Positions 49,677 to 59,404 are shown, counted from the first letter of the stretch. The stretch: DNA of 64,000 nt from JADLFV01 sp964471555 (GCA_964471555.1 CAYYGM010000002.1:36793-100792); one strand, 5' to 3'. Notes: generated from the sequence alone by a model not told the origin. Program-made: numbers and translations.

Positions 49677-52511
49677 TTACTTGGCCAGGTGAACGAAGAC
49701 GCGCAGGCGCTTGTAGCTGTAATCGTTGCTGTTTTTCTGGAAAGTCCAGTCCGGATTGGTGCCGGGGTTGTTGCCGATGCCGAGGTCGGAGGGAACGCTC
49801 TTCCAGTTGTTGATCGAGAAGATCGTCTGGCCGGCGACGGGGTTGTGCACCTGCATGGAGCCGTAGCCGTCGACGCGGCTGGTGTTGATGGTGTCGTCAA
49901 AGTCAAAGAGTTTGCTGGAAGCGCCGGTGATGTTGCGCGTGGTGGCCTGGGAGTAGTTGTTGGGCCAGAACTCGATGTTACCCACGGCAACCTCGCCGGT
50001 GGTCAGGCCGGGCACATTGCTGAAGATGTGCAGGTTGTTGACGTTCACCTGGAAGTTGGCCCCACTGATGAAGGTGGGGATACCGAGCATGGACAGGTTC
50101 TCGGTGAACGGGTCCATGGAGACGTAGACCCACTGCAGCTCCTGGCCGGGCTTCTGCAATTCGAGGCAATAGGCGACGCGATCGATGCGGCCGGTGATCT
50201 GGTTGCGGCGGTCCTGGTCATATCGGGGGGTGGAGCCGAGGTTTTGCAGGTTCAGTTCGTAGAGCAGTTGATAGTCAGCGGCCTCGGGCACGGCTGCCGA
50301 CAGCGGATCAGCCGGGGGCGGCGGGGCGGCGTGCACGAAAACGCGCAGGCGCTTGACCTGGAATTGCTTGGCGTTGTCGGCAAAGGTCCAGTCGGTGTGC
50401 CGGCCCGTACTGCAGTTGCCAATACCCAGTTCGGGGTCAGCGCCTCGCCAGTCGTTGATCGCGAGGATGGTCTGCTTGGCGGCGAAATTGTGAATCTGCA
50501 TGCTGCCATGGCCTTCGACCTTGTTGGGATCGATGCGGTCGCCGAAGTCGTAGATGGCGTCGGAGGCGTTGGGGATTTTGGCTTCGTTGACGGCACTGTA
50601 GTTGTTGGGCCAGAACTCGATGTTGCCTTCAGCCAGGCCGTTGACCGTGATCACGTCGGCCACGTTGGAGTAGATGTTGAGGTTGGAGACGCGCTGCTGG
50701 AAGGTTGCGCCGGACTCGTTGGTGGGAATGCCGATCTTCTTGAGGTCGCCGGTGAAAGCGTTCATGGAGACGTAGGCCCACTGCAATTGCTCGTTGGGCT
50801 TCTGCAGTTCGAGGAAATAGGCGATGCGGTCGAAATTCGCGGGCGCCTGGGCAGTCAGATCCTGGTCGTACTTGATGGTGGCGGCCAGTTTGTGCAGGTC
50901 CAGGTCGTAGACCAGTTGATAGTCGCGGGCCTCAGGGATATCGACGACCAGCGGATCACCCGAGGGCACATCACCGGCCATGAAGGCGGGCGCGGGCAAG
51001 CCTTCCTTATTCATCAGGTTGGGCATGGCCAGCTTGTCCCAGGCGAAGCGCACCGCCACCGGCTTGGGCACATCGGGGCTGCTGAGCACGATGGTGTCTT
51101 TGCCTTCGATGGTCGCCTGAGCATCGCACCAGCCGGTGCCTTCGCCGATGATCTGGAACCAGGTCAGCGGTTTGTCATCGCGTGACGCCAAGCCGCTGCC
51201 GACCTGATCGAACTGCACGCGCAGCTTGTCGCCGGCCAAGGTCAGTTGCTTGAACTTGGGGCCTTGATCCACGATGCCCTTGCGGCCGTAAACTCGAGAC
51301 AACGCCATGTTGGCCAGGCGTTTGCCGACGGTCTGCTTGTCGGTGGGGTGGATGGTTTTCTGTTCGCCGACGTCGTTGGTCACCACCATGCCGCTGTCGG
51401 GCAGGATCTCTTCGATGTGTGACTGCTGGACCCAGAACTTGGGCAGTATGGTTGGATCTTCCGTGCCGTACTGGTAAGGAGCGATCTGCACGTAGAAGTA
51501 AGGAATGTCCGGCTGCCAGACTTTGCGCCAGCCTTGCACCAGGGCCACGGTTTTTTCGGCGTAATCCTTTTCGACGCGGTTGGACTCGCCCTGATACCAG
51601 ATCGCGCCGCGGATGGCGTAGGGGATTACGGGGCAGAGCATGCCGTTGTAGAGGGCGGTGGGATCCTGGCGATCCTTGAACGGCTCCGCCTCGGTGGGAA
51701 AAGCCGGGGGCTGCGGCAATGCCTGACCGGCCTCGACGGCGGCGCGAGACTCCTTGAGCCAGGACTCGGAAGCAGCCAGATAGTTATTCACGATTTGTTT
51801 GTGGACGGCGCTGTTGGGATTGCGGCGCTCGACGTTGTCCAGGATGGGCTTGAGTTCGGGAACCAGGGCGAAACCTTCCGGCGGCGTCCAGGGTTCGATG
51901 CGCGTGCCGCCCCAGTTGATGTCCAACAGGCCGATGGGCACGTGCAGTTCTTGCTGCAGATTGCGGGCCATGAAGTAACCCACCGCGGTCCACGGCCCCA
52001 CGGTTTGCGGCGAGCAGACCTCCCAGGTGGACGGTTGATCGTACTGCGGCTGGTTGGCGGGGATGTGCGGCACACCGATGCGGCGGATCTGCGGCCAGTT
52101 GGCGGAGTCGGCGATCTCCTGCCCGGCGTTGTTGACCTGGCTGACGGGCCATTCCATGTTCGACTGGCCTCCGCAGTACCACACTTCGCCGATCAGCACG
52201 TCGTTGATGGTGATGGTGTTGGCCGCGGTGATGGTCAACGTGTAGGGACCGCCCGCTTCGCCGGTGGGCAGCTTGACCTGCCATTTGCCGTCGTTGTCCG
52301 CGGTGGCGCTGACAGGAGCGTTCTGGCCAAGTTGCACGCTGACCTTTTCGCCGGGATTCGCTTTGCCCCAGACCGGCACGTCGCGCTGCTGCTGCAGGAC
52401 CATGTGATCGCTGAACACGTGCGGCACGCTCACCTCGGCCAACGCCGGGGCCGCCGCCGCGCAGAGAACCAGAGCCATAAACCAATGCCGAATTGATCGA
52501 AGCTTTTGCAT
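49677..52511 (-). CDS. Sialate O-acetylesterase with duplicated C-terminal domain
   Basis: 944 residues from the ATG at 52511 (AGGAG 9 nt upstream). Signal peptide MALVLCAAAAPALA, then SVPHVFSDHMVLQQQRDVPV opening the SASA carbohydrate esterase, with catalytic-block VWYCGGQSNMEWPVSQVNNA (GQSNM) and IWYQGESNRVEKDYAEKTVA near 335. The usual SASA protein ends near residue 570. Here two ~170-residue copies of one extra domain follow, each starting with DYQLVYDLDLH or DYQLLYELNLQ and ending RLRVFVH, sharing GNIEFWPNNYS, GYGSMQ/GHGSMQIHN and DPELGIGN/SDLGIGN. The domain is unknown to me and probably binds glycan. The whole protein is secreted. Confidence 0.9.
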   Translation of the reverse strand: MQKLRSIRHWFMALVLCAAAAPALAEVSVPHVFSDHMVLQQQRDVPVWGKANPGEKVSVQLGQNAPVSATADNDGKWQVKLPTGEAGGPYTLTITAANTITINDVLIGEVWYCGGQSNMEWPVSQVNNAGQEIADSANWPQIRRIGVPHIPANQPQYDQPSTWEVCSPQTVGPWTAVGYFMARNLQQELHVPIGLLDINWGGTRIEPWTPPEGFALVPELKPILDNVERRNPNSAVHKQIVNNYLAASESWLKESRAAVEAGQALPQPPAFPTEAEPFKDRQDPTALYNGMLCPVIPYAIRGAIWYQGESNRVEKDYAEKTVALVQGWRKVWQPDIPYFYVQIAPYQYGTEDPTILPKFWVQQSHIEEILPDSGMVVTNDVGEQKTIHPTDKQTVGKRLANMALSRVYGRKGIVDQGPKFKQLTLAGDKLRVQFDQVGSGLASRDDKPLTWFQIIGEGTGWCDAQATIEGKDTIVLSSPDVPKPVAVRFAWDKLAMPNLMNKEGLPAPAFMAGDVPSGDPLVVDIPEARDYQLVYDLDLHKLAATIKYDQDLTAQAPANFDRIAYFLELQKPNEQLQWAYVSMNAFTGDLKKIGIPTNESGATFQQRVSNLNIYSNVADVITVNGLAEGNIEFWPNNYSAVNEAKIPNASDAIYDFGDRIDPNKVEGHGSMQIHNFAAKQTILAINDWRGADPELGIGNCSTGRHTDWTFADNAKQFQVKRLRVFVHAAPPPPADPLSAAVPEAADYQLLYELNLQNLGSTPRYDQDRRNQITGRIDRVAYCLELQKPGQELQWVYVSMDPFTENLSMLGIPTFISGANFQVNVNNLHIFSNVPGLTTGEVAVGNIEFWPNNYSQATTRNITGASSKLFDFDDTINTSRVDGYGSMQVHNPVAGQTIFSINNWKSVPSDLGIGNNPGTNPDWTFQKNSNDYSYKRLRVFVHLAK

Positions 52512-52657
52512 CGAGGCATGCTCCTGTCTGTAGAGAGGCTGAACTGAAGGCCAAAACCCCATGTTATCTATAGCCGAATATGTTGTCACCCGGCGTCGGT
52601 CGCGGCGGGGAATGGCTGCGCTTACAATGGAAAAAATCAAAACAAGGAGCAATGATC

Positions 52658-53260
52658 ATGGCTGCAACCGCCTCCACCATGATGGACCTGGGCACCGCTG
52701 CACCCGATTTCGCACTGCCGGACACGGAAGGCAAAATCGTCAGGCGTGATGATTTTCGGGGCAAACCGCTGCTGGTGATGTTCATCTGCAACCACTGCCC
52801 GTTTGTCAAGCACGTGGCAGGCCAACTCAAGAAGCTCGGCGACGACTACGCCGGCCGCGTGAGCCTCGTGGCCATCATGTCCAACGACGTGGCCAATCAC
52901 CCCGACGATGCCCCGGACAAGATGAAGCAGGAAAAAGCCACTCGCGGGTACAACTTTCCGTACCTGTATGACGAAACACAGGAAGTGGCCAAGGCCTACA
53001 GGGCTGCCTGCACGCCGGACTTCTTCCTGTTCGACGCCGATCACAAGCTGGTTTACCGCGGCCAGCTCGATGATTCGCGTCCGGGCCGCATCAGCTCGGG
53101 CAATTACGACTTCCAGAAAGATCCCGCCACCGGGGCCGACCTGCGGGCCGCCATCGACGCGGTGCTGGCCGGCAAAAAGCCCAGCGACCGGCAACTGCCG
53201 TCCATGGGCTGCAACATCAAGTGGAAGCGCGGCAACGAACCGGCGTACTACAACGCATGA
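52658..53260 (+). CDS. Thioredoxin-like / AhpC-TSA family protein
   Basis: 200 residues. The start at 52658 is chosen because AAGGAG at 52644-52649 gives 8 nt spacing, while the ATG at 52652 would give 2. It opens with MMDLGTAAPDFALPDTEGKI, then the active-site segment VMFICNHCPFVKHVAGQLKK (C-N-H-C), a cis-Pro region CTPDFFLFDADHKLVYRGQL and RPGRISSGNYDF. Members of this family are thioredoxin-fold redoxins of unclear partner. No signal peptide. Confidence 0.9.
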   Translation: MAATASTMMDLGTAAPDFALPDTEGKIVRRDDFRGKPLLVMFICNHCPFVKHVAGQLKKLGDDYAGRVSLVAIMSNDVANHPDDAPDKMKQEKATRGYNFPYLYDETQEVAKAYRAACTPDFFLFDADHKLVYRGQLDDSRPGRISSGNYDFQKDPATGADLRAAIDAVLAGKKPSDRQLPSMGCNIKWKRGNEPAYYNA

Positions 53261-53296
53261 TCTCGTTGTTCGTCCACGCCATCTGCGGTTAAACTC

Positions 53297-54118
53297 TTGC
53301 CCGTGCACCTGAAGCGCACGTTCCTGATGTGCGTCATCGCGGCAGCGGCCACCGCGGCGCTGTTCGGGATCTGGGTGCTGCTGTTTGAACGCTTCTTCGG
53401 CATCGAGGGTGAAGTCTGGGGATCGCTGGGTTCCATTCTGCTGTTCTGCCTGCCGGCCATGGCCTGCGCGGCGCTGGCGGAGCGAGGGCACTGGCGACGG
53501 CTGATGCAGATCAACATCGTGCTGTGCCTGGTGAGCCTGGCGTGGTATCTGCTGGTGGTGTGGTTCAACAACTTATTCTGGACCTGGTTTGATGAAGAGT
53601 GGATCTTCAAGCCCATGCTCATCCAGGTGTGGTGGACGCTGGGGTTGATGTGGATGGGATTGATCTCCGTGCGGCCGTTGCGCAAAGGTTGGCCGCGCTG
53701 GGTGCAATTGGGATCGCTGGCGGCGGGATTCCTGCTGATCTGCGCGTGCTCCTTCGCCACGCTCTACATCGATTACTACTTCGATGAAGAACTGTTGATG
53801 AAGATTGTCGGCACGCTGGGCATTCTCACCGCGCTGGGCACGGTCATTGTGCCGATTCTGGTGCGAGTCGAGGGGTTAGACAAAGTTTCGGGCACGGAAT
53901 CGACGCCGCTGGCGTTACAGATCACCTGTCCGCGCTGCCTGACGCAGCAGACGGTGCCGTCGGGGCACAGTCGCTGTCAGCAGTGCAAGTTGAAGTTTCA
54001 TATCGAGATCGAGGAGCCGCGCTGTCCGCAGTGCGGGTATCTGCTGCACATGCTCGAGCACCCGGTGTGCCCGGAGTGCGGGGCGAAGTTGGGGACGGAA
54101 GAAATCGCGGGCGGTTGA
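53297..54118 (+). CDS. Polytopic membrane protein with C-terminal zinc ribbons
   Basis: 273 residues; the start is either TTG 53297 or GTG 53303. Six hydrophobic helices (FLMCVIAAAATAALFGIWVL, ILLFCLPAMACAALA, INIVLCLVSLAWYLLVV, IQVWWTLGLMWMGLI, LAAGFLLICACSFATLYI, IVGTLGILTALGTVIVPILV) precede a cytosolic tail with zinc pairs CPRCLTQQTVPSGHSRCQQC and CPQCGYLLHMLEHPVCPECG. The tail resembles the double zinc ribbon of several planctomycete membrane proteins. Function unknown. Confidence 0.65.
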   Translation: MPVHLKRTFLMCVIAAAATAALFGIWVLLFERFFGIEGEVWGSLGSILLFCLPAMACAALAERGHWRRLMQINIVLCLVSLAWYLLVVWFNNLFWTWFDEEWIFKPMLIQVWWTLGLMWMGLISVRPLRKGWPRWVQLGSLAAGFLLICACSFATLYIDYYFDEELLMKIVGTLGILTALGTVIVPILVRVEGLDKVSGTESTPLALQITCPRCLTQQTVPSGHSRCQQCKLKFHIEIEEPRCPQCGYLLHMLEHPVCPECGAKLGTEEIAGG

Positions 54119-54203
54119 AAACGGCGCGATGCGCGAGGAGCATGATGTGGGGGATCCGGGGCTTCGCTGCGCTCAGCCCGCGGCTAGCGCCGAAAAGTGC
54201 GAA

Positions 54204-54899
54204 TCACTCCTCGGCTTTTTCGATCTGCCAGTATTCGATCTCCAGCGGGGTGGAGCGGCCGAAGACAGTGACCAGGACGCGCACCTTGCCCTGCTCGGGC
54301 AGGGTTTCATCGACCACGCCTTCCATGTTCTCGAACGCGCCATCAACGACCTTGATGTGATCGCCCTTGGCAAATTCCATCTTGACCTGCGGCTGCTCCT
54401 CGGCGGGCTTGGAGGCCAGCAGCATCTTTTCAATCTCGGGGATGGTCATCGGTGACGGCCGGCCCGCGGTGCCGATGAAGTCGCCGACGCCGGTGGTTTC
54501 CTTGATCAGGAAGAACACGTCCTGGGGGATGCGGCCGTCGTCTTCGAGTTTCATCTCGACGAAGACGTAGCCGGGATAAAGTTTCTTCTCGACAATCTTC
54601 TGCTTGCCGGCCTTGACGACTTTCTCTTTTTCCGTCGGCACCAGGATGCGGTTGACCAGGTGCTCGAAGCCCTCGATCTTGATCTTGCGCAGCAGGGTGT
54701 TGCGGACGCTGTCTTCCTTGTTGGAGGCTACGCGCAGCACGAACCAGTTCATGCCGGGGGTGACCATGGGCTCTTCCTCGGGCGGAAGATCCGCGGCCGG
54801 GCCGGCGGCATGGGGGGCAACGGGAGCGCTGTCCTGTTCGTGATCCGGCACGGGATCAGGGGCCGGGGCGCTATCGAAGTTGGCGTCTGGTTCGGTCAT
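54204..54899 (-). CDS. nusG: Transcription termination/antitermination factor NusG
   Basis: Binds RNA polymerase and couples it to Rho and ribosomes. 231 residues. After a 48-residue acidic, proline-rich extension absent in E. coli NusG comes the NGN domain (NWFVLRVASNKEDSVRNTLL, YPGYVFVEMKLEDDGRIPQD with VFFLIKETTGVGDFIG) and the KOW domain (FAKGDHIKVVDGAFENMEGV, VFGRSTPLEIEYWQIEKAEE). It ends the cluster tRNA-Thr, tuf, rpmG, tRNA-Trp, secE, nusG. The ribosomal genes rplKAJL and rpoBC that usually follow are absent. Confidence 0.95.
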   Translation of the reverse strand: MTEPDANFDSAPAPDPVPDHEQDSAPVAPHAAGPAADLPPEEEPMVTPGMNWFVLRVASNKEDSVRNTLLRKIKIEGFEHLVNRILVPTEKEKVVKAGKQKIVEKKLYPGYVFVEMKLEDDGRIPQDVFFLIKETTGVGDFIGTAGRPSPMTIPEIEKMLLASKPAEEQPQVKMEFAKGDHIKVVDGAFENMEGVVDETLPEQGKVRVLVTVFGRSTPLEIEYWQIEKAEE

Positions 54900-54915
54900 G
54901 GGAATGTCGGCTCAG

Positions 54916-55332
54916 TTAGGAGGCGACCGCCTCGAGCACGTTGATCTTGAGAAACAACCAGCCGAAGAAGATGTCAATGAAGAAAAGCAGGGCTGCGATA
55001 AACAGCGTGCCCCAGATGACGACCATGACTGATCCGATGATTTCCTTGCGGTTGGGCCAGTGGACCTTGCGCATCTCGGCTTCGGTGGCGATCATGAACT
55101 CGACGATGCTCGGCTTGTTGAGCAGATAGAACATCAGCGCCCCGAAGAAGCCGACCACGGCGATGACCATGCCGGTGCGCCAGTAGGTCAGGTGCAGGGA
55201 GATGGCGTTGATGGTGTCCATCTGATCCCACAGCCAGCCGACGCCGGAGAGCACGATGGTGGCCGCGCCGCAAGCGGTCAGCACGCGAGTCCAGTAGCCT
55301 TGTCCGGGTTTGTAAATTGAGAACAGTGACAT
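54916..55332 (-). CDS. secE: Preprotein translocase subunit SecE
   Basis: 138 residues from the ATG at 55332. Three hydrophobic segments (ATIVLSGVGWLWDQM, GMVIAVVGFFGALMFYLLNK, VMVVIWGTLFIAALLFFIDI) and the diagnostic cytosolic stretch IVEFMIATEAEMRKVHWPNR followed by KEIIGSVMVVI. SecE clamps SecY in the SecYEG channel. The three-helix form resembles E. coli SecE rather than the single-helix form. The sequence upstream is the tRNA-Trp gene. Confidence 0.94.
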   Translation of the reverse strand: MSLFSIYKPGQGYWTRVLTACGAATIVLSGVGWLWDQMDTINAISLHLTYWRTGMVIAVVGFFGALMFYLLNKPSIVEFMIATEAEMRKVHWPNRKEIIGSVMVVIWGTLFIAALLFFIDIFFGWLFLKINVLEAVAS

Positions 55333-55349
55333 AGTCGACTTCCGATCAT

Positions 55350-55422
55350 CACGCCAGGAGGGACTTGAACCCCCAACCTGCTGATTTGGAATCAGCTGCT
55401 CTGCCAATTGAGCTACTGGCGT
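55350..55422 (-). tRNA. tRNA-Trp (CCA anticodon)
   Basis: The minus strand folds into a complete cloverleaf: 7-bp acceptor ACGCCAG/CTGGCGT, D-arm TAGCTCAATTGGCAGAGCA, anticodon arm CTGATTCCAAATCAG with loop anticodon CCA, and T-arm GGGGGTTCAAGTCCCTC. The CCA tail is not encoded. Discriminator G. It lies between rpmG and secE, as in many bacteria. Confidence 0.96.
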
Positions 55423-55423
55423 A

Positions 55424-55492
55424 GGTTGGGAGGCTTGAGGGATGCGGCCTGAGATCTGAGGATTTCTCGCGCCTCACCGCTCAAGCCTCACC
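55424..55492. repeat. Heptamer arrays between tRNA-Trp and rpmG
   Basis: Left units such as GGCTTGA, GGCCTGA and GATCTGA and, on the right, GCCTCAC, CGCTCAA, GCCTCAC, CACTCAC form loosely inverted arms. The 22 bp at 55471-55492 are the exact reverse complement of 23385-23406 inside a sulfotransferase gene 32 kb away. Confidence 0.75.
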
Positions 55493-55494
55493 AC

Positions 55495-55674
55495 TCACTT
55501 CCTCTTGATCTTGTGCAGCGTGTGCTTGCGCAGGCGGGGCGAGTATTTCTTGAGGCCCTTCTTGAGCTTCTCAGGAATGCCGCCCTTGACGTTGACGGGC
55601 GTGCGATAGTTCAGGTCGCCCGTCTCTGAGCACTGCAGCCACACGTATTCAACTGCTTCAGCTTTCTTGGCCAT
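55495..55674 (-). CDS. rpmG: 50S ribosomal protein L33, zinc-free form
   Basis: 59 residues from the ATG at 55674: YVWLQCSETGDLNYRTPVNV and the C-terminal LKKYSPRLRKHTLHKIKRK. The usual L33 has two C-x-x-C pairs; here only one Cys (LQCSETG) remains and the second pair reads SPRL, so it is the C-minus type that works without zinc. Such forms often coexist with a C-plus paralogue used when zinc is ample. It lies between tuf and tRNA-Trp. Confidence 0.92.
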   Translation of the reverse strand: MAKKAEAVEYVWLQCSETGDLNYRTPVNVKGGIPEKLKKGLKKYSPRLRKHTLHKIKRK

Positions 55675-55688
55675 AACCTTGCTCACTT

Positions 55689-55761
55689 AGCCCCCGGTGA
55701 ACACACCGGGGGGATGATCCGAAGATCGGGGAAACAGCCCCCGGCGTATTCACCGGGGGCT
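55689..55761. repeat. Pair of REP-like GC palindromes between rpmG and tuf
   Basis: Two hairpins: CCCCCGGTG (55691-55699)/CACCGGGGG (55704-55712), and AGCCCCCGG (55736-55744)/CCGGGGGCT (55753-55761). They share the core AGCCCCCGG...CCGGGGG and are about 45 nt apart, the arrangement of REP elements. They would form stable structures in the tuf-rpmG mRNA. Confidence 0.7.
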
Positions 55762-55774
55762 AAATGGTTACGGA

Positions 55775-56980
<1,206 letters not shown>

Positions 56981-57000
56981 GGTTAGTGAACCTCCAGGTA

Positions 57001-57113
57001 ATTTGCGATTTCAGATTTTCGATTTGCGATTTGTCTCGCTGATTCGCGCTAATTTTCCGGGCCGACCGTCGGCCACTGTCAATCGAAAATCGCAAATCCC
57101 AAATCGAAAATCC
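57001..57113. repeat. Inverted heptamer arrays upstream of tuf
   Basis: Left arm 57001-57033: ATTTGC, GATTTCA, GATTTTC, GATTTGC, GATTTG. Right arm 57080-57113: CAATCGA, AAATCGC, AAATCCC, AAATCGA, AAATCC. They are inverted with a 46-nt spacer and lie between tuf and tRNA-Thr, so they would be transcribed with the cluster. Confidence 0.8.
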
Positions 57114-57120
57114 TTGCCTA

Positions 57121-57193
57121 AGCCACCCATGGGATTTGAACCCACGACCTCACCCTTACCAAGGGTGTGCTCTACCAACTGAGCTAGGGTGGC
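57121..57193 (-). tRNA. tRNA-Thr (GGT anticodon)
   Basis: Complete cloverleaf on the minus strand: acceptor GCCACCC/GGGTGGC, D-arm TAGCTCAGTTGGTAGAGCA, anticodon arm CACCC-TTGGTAA-GGGTG with anticodon GGT, and T-arm GTGGGTTCAAATCCCAT. CCA not encoded. It heads the tuf-rpmG-tRNA-Trp-secE-nusG cluster. Confidence 0.96.
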
Positions 57194-57565
57194 ACAACAC
57201 CCCGCCCCATCCTAGCGCCACCCGGCCGCCATCAAGCAGCCGCCGGCTAACCCCCCAAGATTGACAAGGGGCGTCGAATCGGCGATCTGAACACCAATTC
57301 GCGCCCCTTTCATCCAGTCAGAGCCGCTCACCCGCTGTCCAACTTAGCGAGGAACAGCGAGATAAAGACTCTACCACCACCCCCCTAGGACGTCAAACCT
57401 CCATCGGCCGCCCGGGGAGGATCCGTGGAACGTTTCCAAGGCAAATTTCCCGGGGAAACTTTCAGGGATTATTCCATGGCTGGAGGAAAACAAAAGATTG
57501 AACCACCCCCCGCACGATCCTAAAATCCAGTATCGGCCTGTTGAGGCAGCAGGAGCAGCCGCCCC
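57194..57565. other. Intergenic region between the tRNA-Thr cluster and mcsA
   Basis: 372 nt with no gene. It should contain the promoter of the tRNA-Thr/tuf cluster (reading left) and of mcsA (reading right). GGGGCG and CGCCCC form an inverted pair around 57266-57307, and no clear -35/-10 pair could be defined. Confidence 0.45.
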
Positions 57566-58114
57566 GTGGATAGAAAGTGTGACAAATGCAACCGACGGGC
57601 CACCCACCACTCCGTGGAGATCATCCAGGGCAAGAAAATAGAAAAGCACCTGTGCGAAATTCACGCCGCCGAGGCCGGGCTGTCCATCAAGGCCATTAAT
57701 ACCCCCATCAACGAGCTGCTGACCAACTTCGTCAAGCTCCACAGCGGTGGACAGGCCCTGGCAGCGGCCCAGGAACTGGTCTGCGACGTCTGCGGCCTGA
57801 CCTTCGCCGAGTTCCGCGAACACACCCTGCTGGGCTGCCCCCACTGCTATCAGGCCTTCGAACGCCAGCTCAGCCCCCTGCTGGAGCGGGCTCATGACGG
57901 CGGCTGCAACCATGTGGGCAAAGTGCCCCGCCGCTGCGGCTCCGGCCAGGATCGCCAGGAACAACTCACGCAATTACGCCAGCGCCTCGACGAGGCGGTC
58001 ACCCGTGAGGATTACGAGCTGGCCGCCCGCCTGCGCGACGACATCCACCGCATCTGCCCGCCGGCCCCTGAAAGCACCAACTCTCCCGGCAGCAACGACG
58101 CTCCCGCAAACTGA
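57566..58114 (+). CDS. mcsA: McsA-like protein (activator of the arginine kinase)
   Basis: 182 residues starting at GTG 57566. Two zinc-binding parts are visible: CDKCNRRATHHSVEIIQGKK...HLCEIHAAEAG and CDVCGLTFAEFREHTLLGCP HC. A C-terminal UvrB/UvrC-type helical pair ends it (LTQLRQRLDEAVTREDYELA, ARLRDDIHRI). McsA binds and activates McsB and links it to ClpC substrates. mcsB follows after 38 nt. CtsR and ClpC, partners in Firmicutes operons, are not adjacent. Confidence 0.85.
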   Translation: MDRKCDKCNRRATHHSVEIIQGKKIEKHLCEIHAAEAGLSIKAINTPINELLTNFVKLHSGGQALAAAQELVCDVCGLTFAEFREHTLLGCPHCYQAFERQLSPLLERAHDGGCNHVGKVPRRCGSGQDRQEQLTQLRQRLDEAVTREDYELAARLRDDIHRICPPAPESTNSPGSNDAPAN

Positions 58115-58152
58115 ATATCGTTCACCACACCGACCCCTCGAAAGAATCAACC

Positions 58153-59226
58153 ATGACCCTGCGACAGATCACCGAGCATGCTGGCGAATGGTTGCGCGGG
58201 GCCGGCCCGCACAGCGATGTGGTGATCTCCAGCCGCATCCGCCTGGCTCGCAACCTGGCAGGGTACCCTTTCGTCAACCGCGCCAAGCTGCGCCAGCGAC
58301 AGGACATCCTCGAAACCGCCAAGCAGCAGATCACCTCCAGCAATCATCTGGGCGAAGGTCTGTTCTGGGTCGATATGCGCGACAGTCCCCGACTGGACCG
58401 TGAGCTGCTGGTCGAACGACACCTGGTCAGCCGGCAACTGGTCAGTGCGGCTGAGGATTCCCCGCGCGGGGTGGCCATCGGCTCTGATGAGACCTTCGCC
58501 ATCATGGTCAACGAAGAAGACCACCTGCGCATCCAGGTGCTGCGCAGCGGCATGCAGCTTTCCGAAGCCTACGAGCAGATCAACCGCATCGATGACGCCC
58601 TCGAGGACAGCCTCGACTTCGCCTTCAGCCCGCGCTTCGGCTACCTGACCGCCTGCCCCACCAACGTCGGCACCGGCCTGCGCGTCTCGGTCATGCTCCA
58701 CCTGCCCGCCATCAAGCTCACCGGCCAGATCGAAAAGGTCCGCCGGGCCGCCCGTGACCTGCACCTGGCCGTGCGCGGCCTCTTCGGCGAAGGCTCCGAA
58801 GCCCTCGGCGATCTCTACCAGATCTCCAACCAGACCACCCTCGGCCGCAGCGAAGCCGAGATTCTGGCTGACTTCGAGCAGACCGTCGTGCCGCAGATCA
58901 TCGCCTACGAGCAGCAGGCCCGGGCCGCCCTGTTGCGCGATCGCCCCGAACAGCTTGACGACCGTGTCTATCGCGCCTGGGCGGTGCTCACCCATGCTCG
59001 GCTACTGACCAGCGAGGAAACCTTCGCCCTGCTCAGCCACGTGCGCCTCGGTGTCAACCTCGGCCGGCTCGAAGCCATCGACCTGCGCTCGCTCAATGAA
59101 CTGCTGTTGATCTGTCAGCCCGCCCATCTGCAGCGGATCATGGGTAAAAACATGAATCCCGCCGAGCGTCGCATCGCCCGCGCCAACCTGGTCCGCCAGC
59201 GCCTGGGCGTCCGCCGCACACCGTAA
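58153..59226 (+). CDS. mcsB: Protein arginine kinase McsB
   Basis: ATP:guanido phosphotransferase family kinase that phosphorylates arginines, marking proteins for ClpCP degradation. 357 residues with DVVISSRIRLARNLAGYPFV near residue 22, the nucleotide-site EEDHLRIQVLRSGMQL near 120, and the signature CPTNVGTGLRVSVMLHLPAI near 170, typical of the family. No zinc or heat-shock regulator is nearby. It shares its transcription unit with mcsA. Confidence 0.93.
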   Translation: MTLRQITEHAGEWLRGAGPHSDVVISSRIRLARNLAGYPFVNRAKLRQRQDILETAKQQITSSNHLGEGLFWVDMRDSPRLDRELLVERHLVSRQLVSAAEDSPRGVAIGSDETFAIMVNEEDHLRIQVLRSGMQLSEAYEQINRIDDALEDSLDFAFSPRFGYLTACPTNVGTGLRVSVMLHLPAIKLTGQIEKVRRAARDLHLAVRGLFGEGSEALGDLYQISNQTTLGRSEAEILADFEQTVVPQIIAYEQQARAALLRDRPEQLDDRVYRAWAVLTHARLLTSEETFALLSHVRLGVNLGRLEAIDLRSLNELLLICQPAHLQRIMGKNMNPAERRIARANLVRQRLGVRRTP

Positions 59227-59298
59227 TTTCCAGCCCCACTTCCCACCAACCACAACCGTGCCCGCAATCTCTCACCAAAACCGCCACCAAACAAGATC

Positions 59299-59315
59299 AT
59301 ATTTAAGTTAAATAT
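59299..59315. repeat. AT-rich palindrome, copy 2
   Basis: ATATTTAAGTTAAATAT: 8-bp arms around a G; together with the preceding C, 18 bp are identical to the centre of the palindrome at 15273-15301. Like copy 1 it is between two genes whose 3' ends face each other. Confidence 0.6.
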
Positions 59316-59404
59316 TAAATATACGCGACCGGGTTTTCAGAGGTGGTGATTGTTGGCGTGGGGTTGAGCGGTTAATGCGGAACGCACGCTGAACTTGCCT
59401 GTTT

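Noticed and set aside
57194..57400. A defined promoter for the tRNA-Thr/tuf cluster
   Set aside because: TTGATG and TAGGAT hexamers on the minus strand near 57210-57235 are only 15 nt apart and in GC-rich text, too weak to list as a feature.
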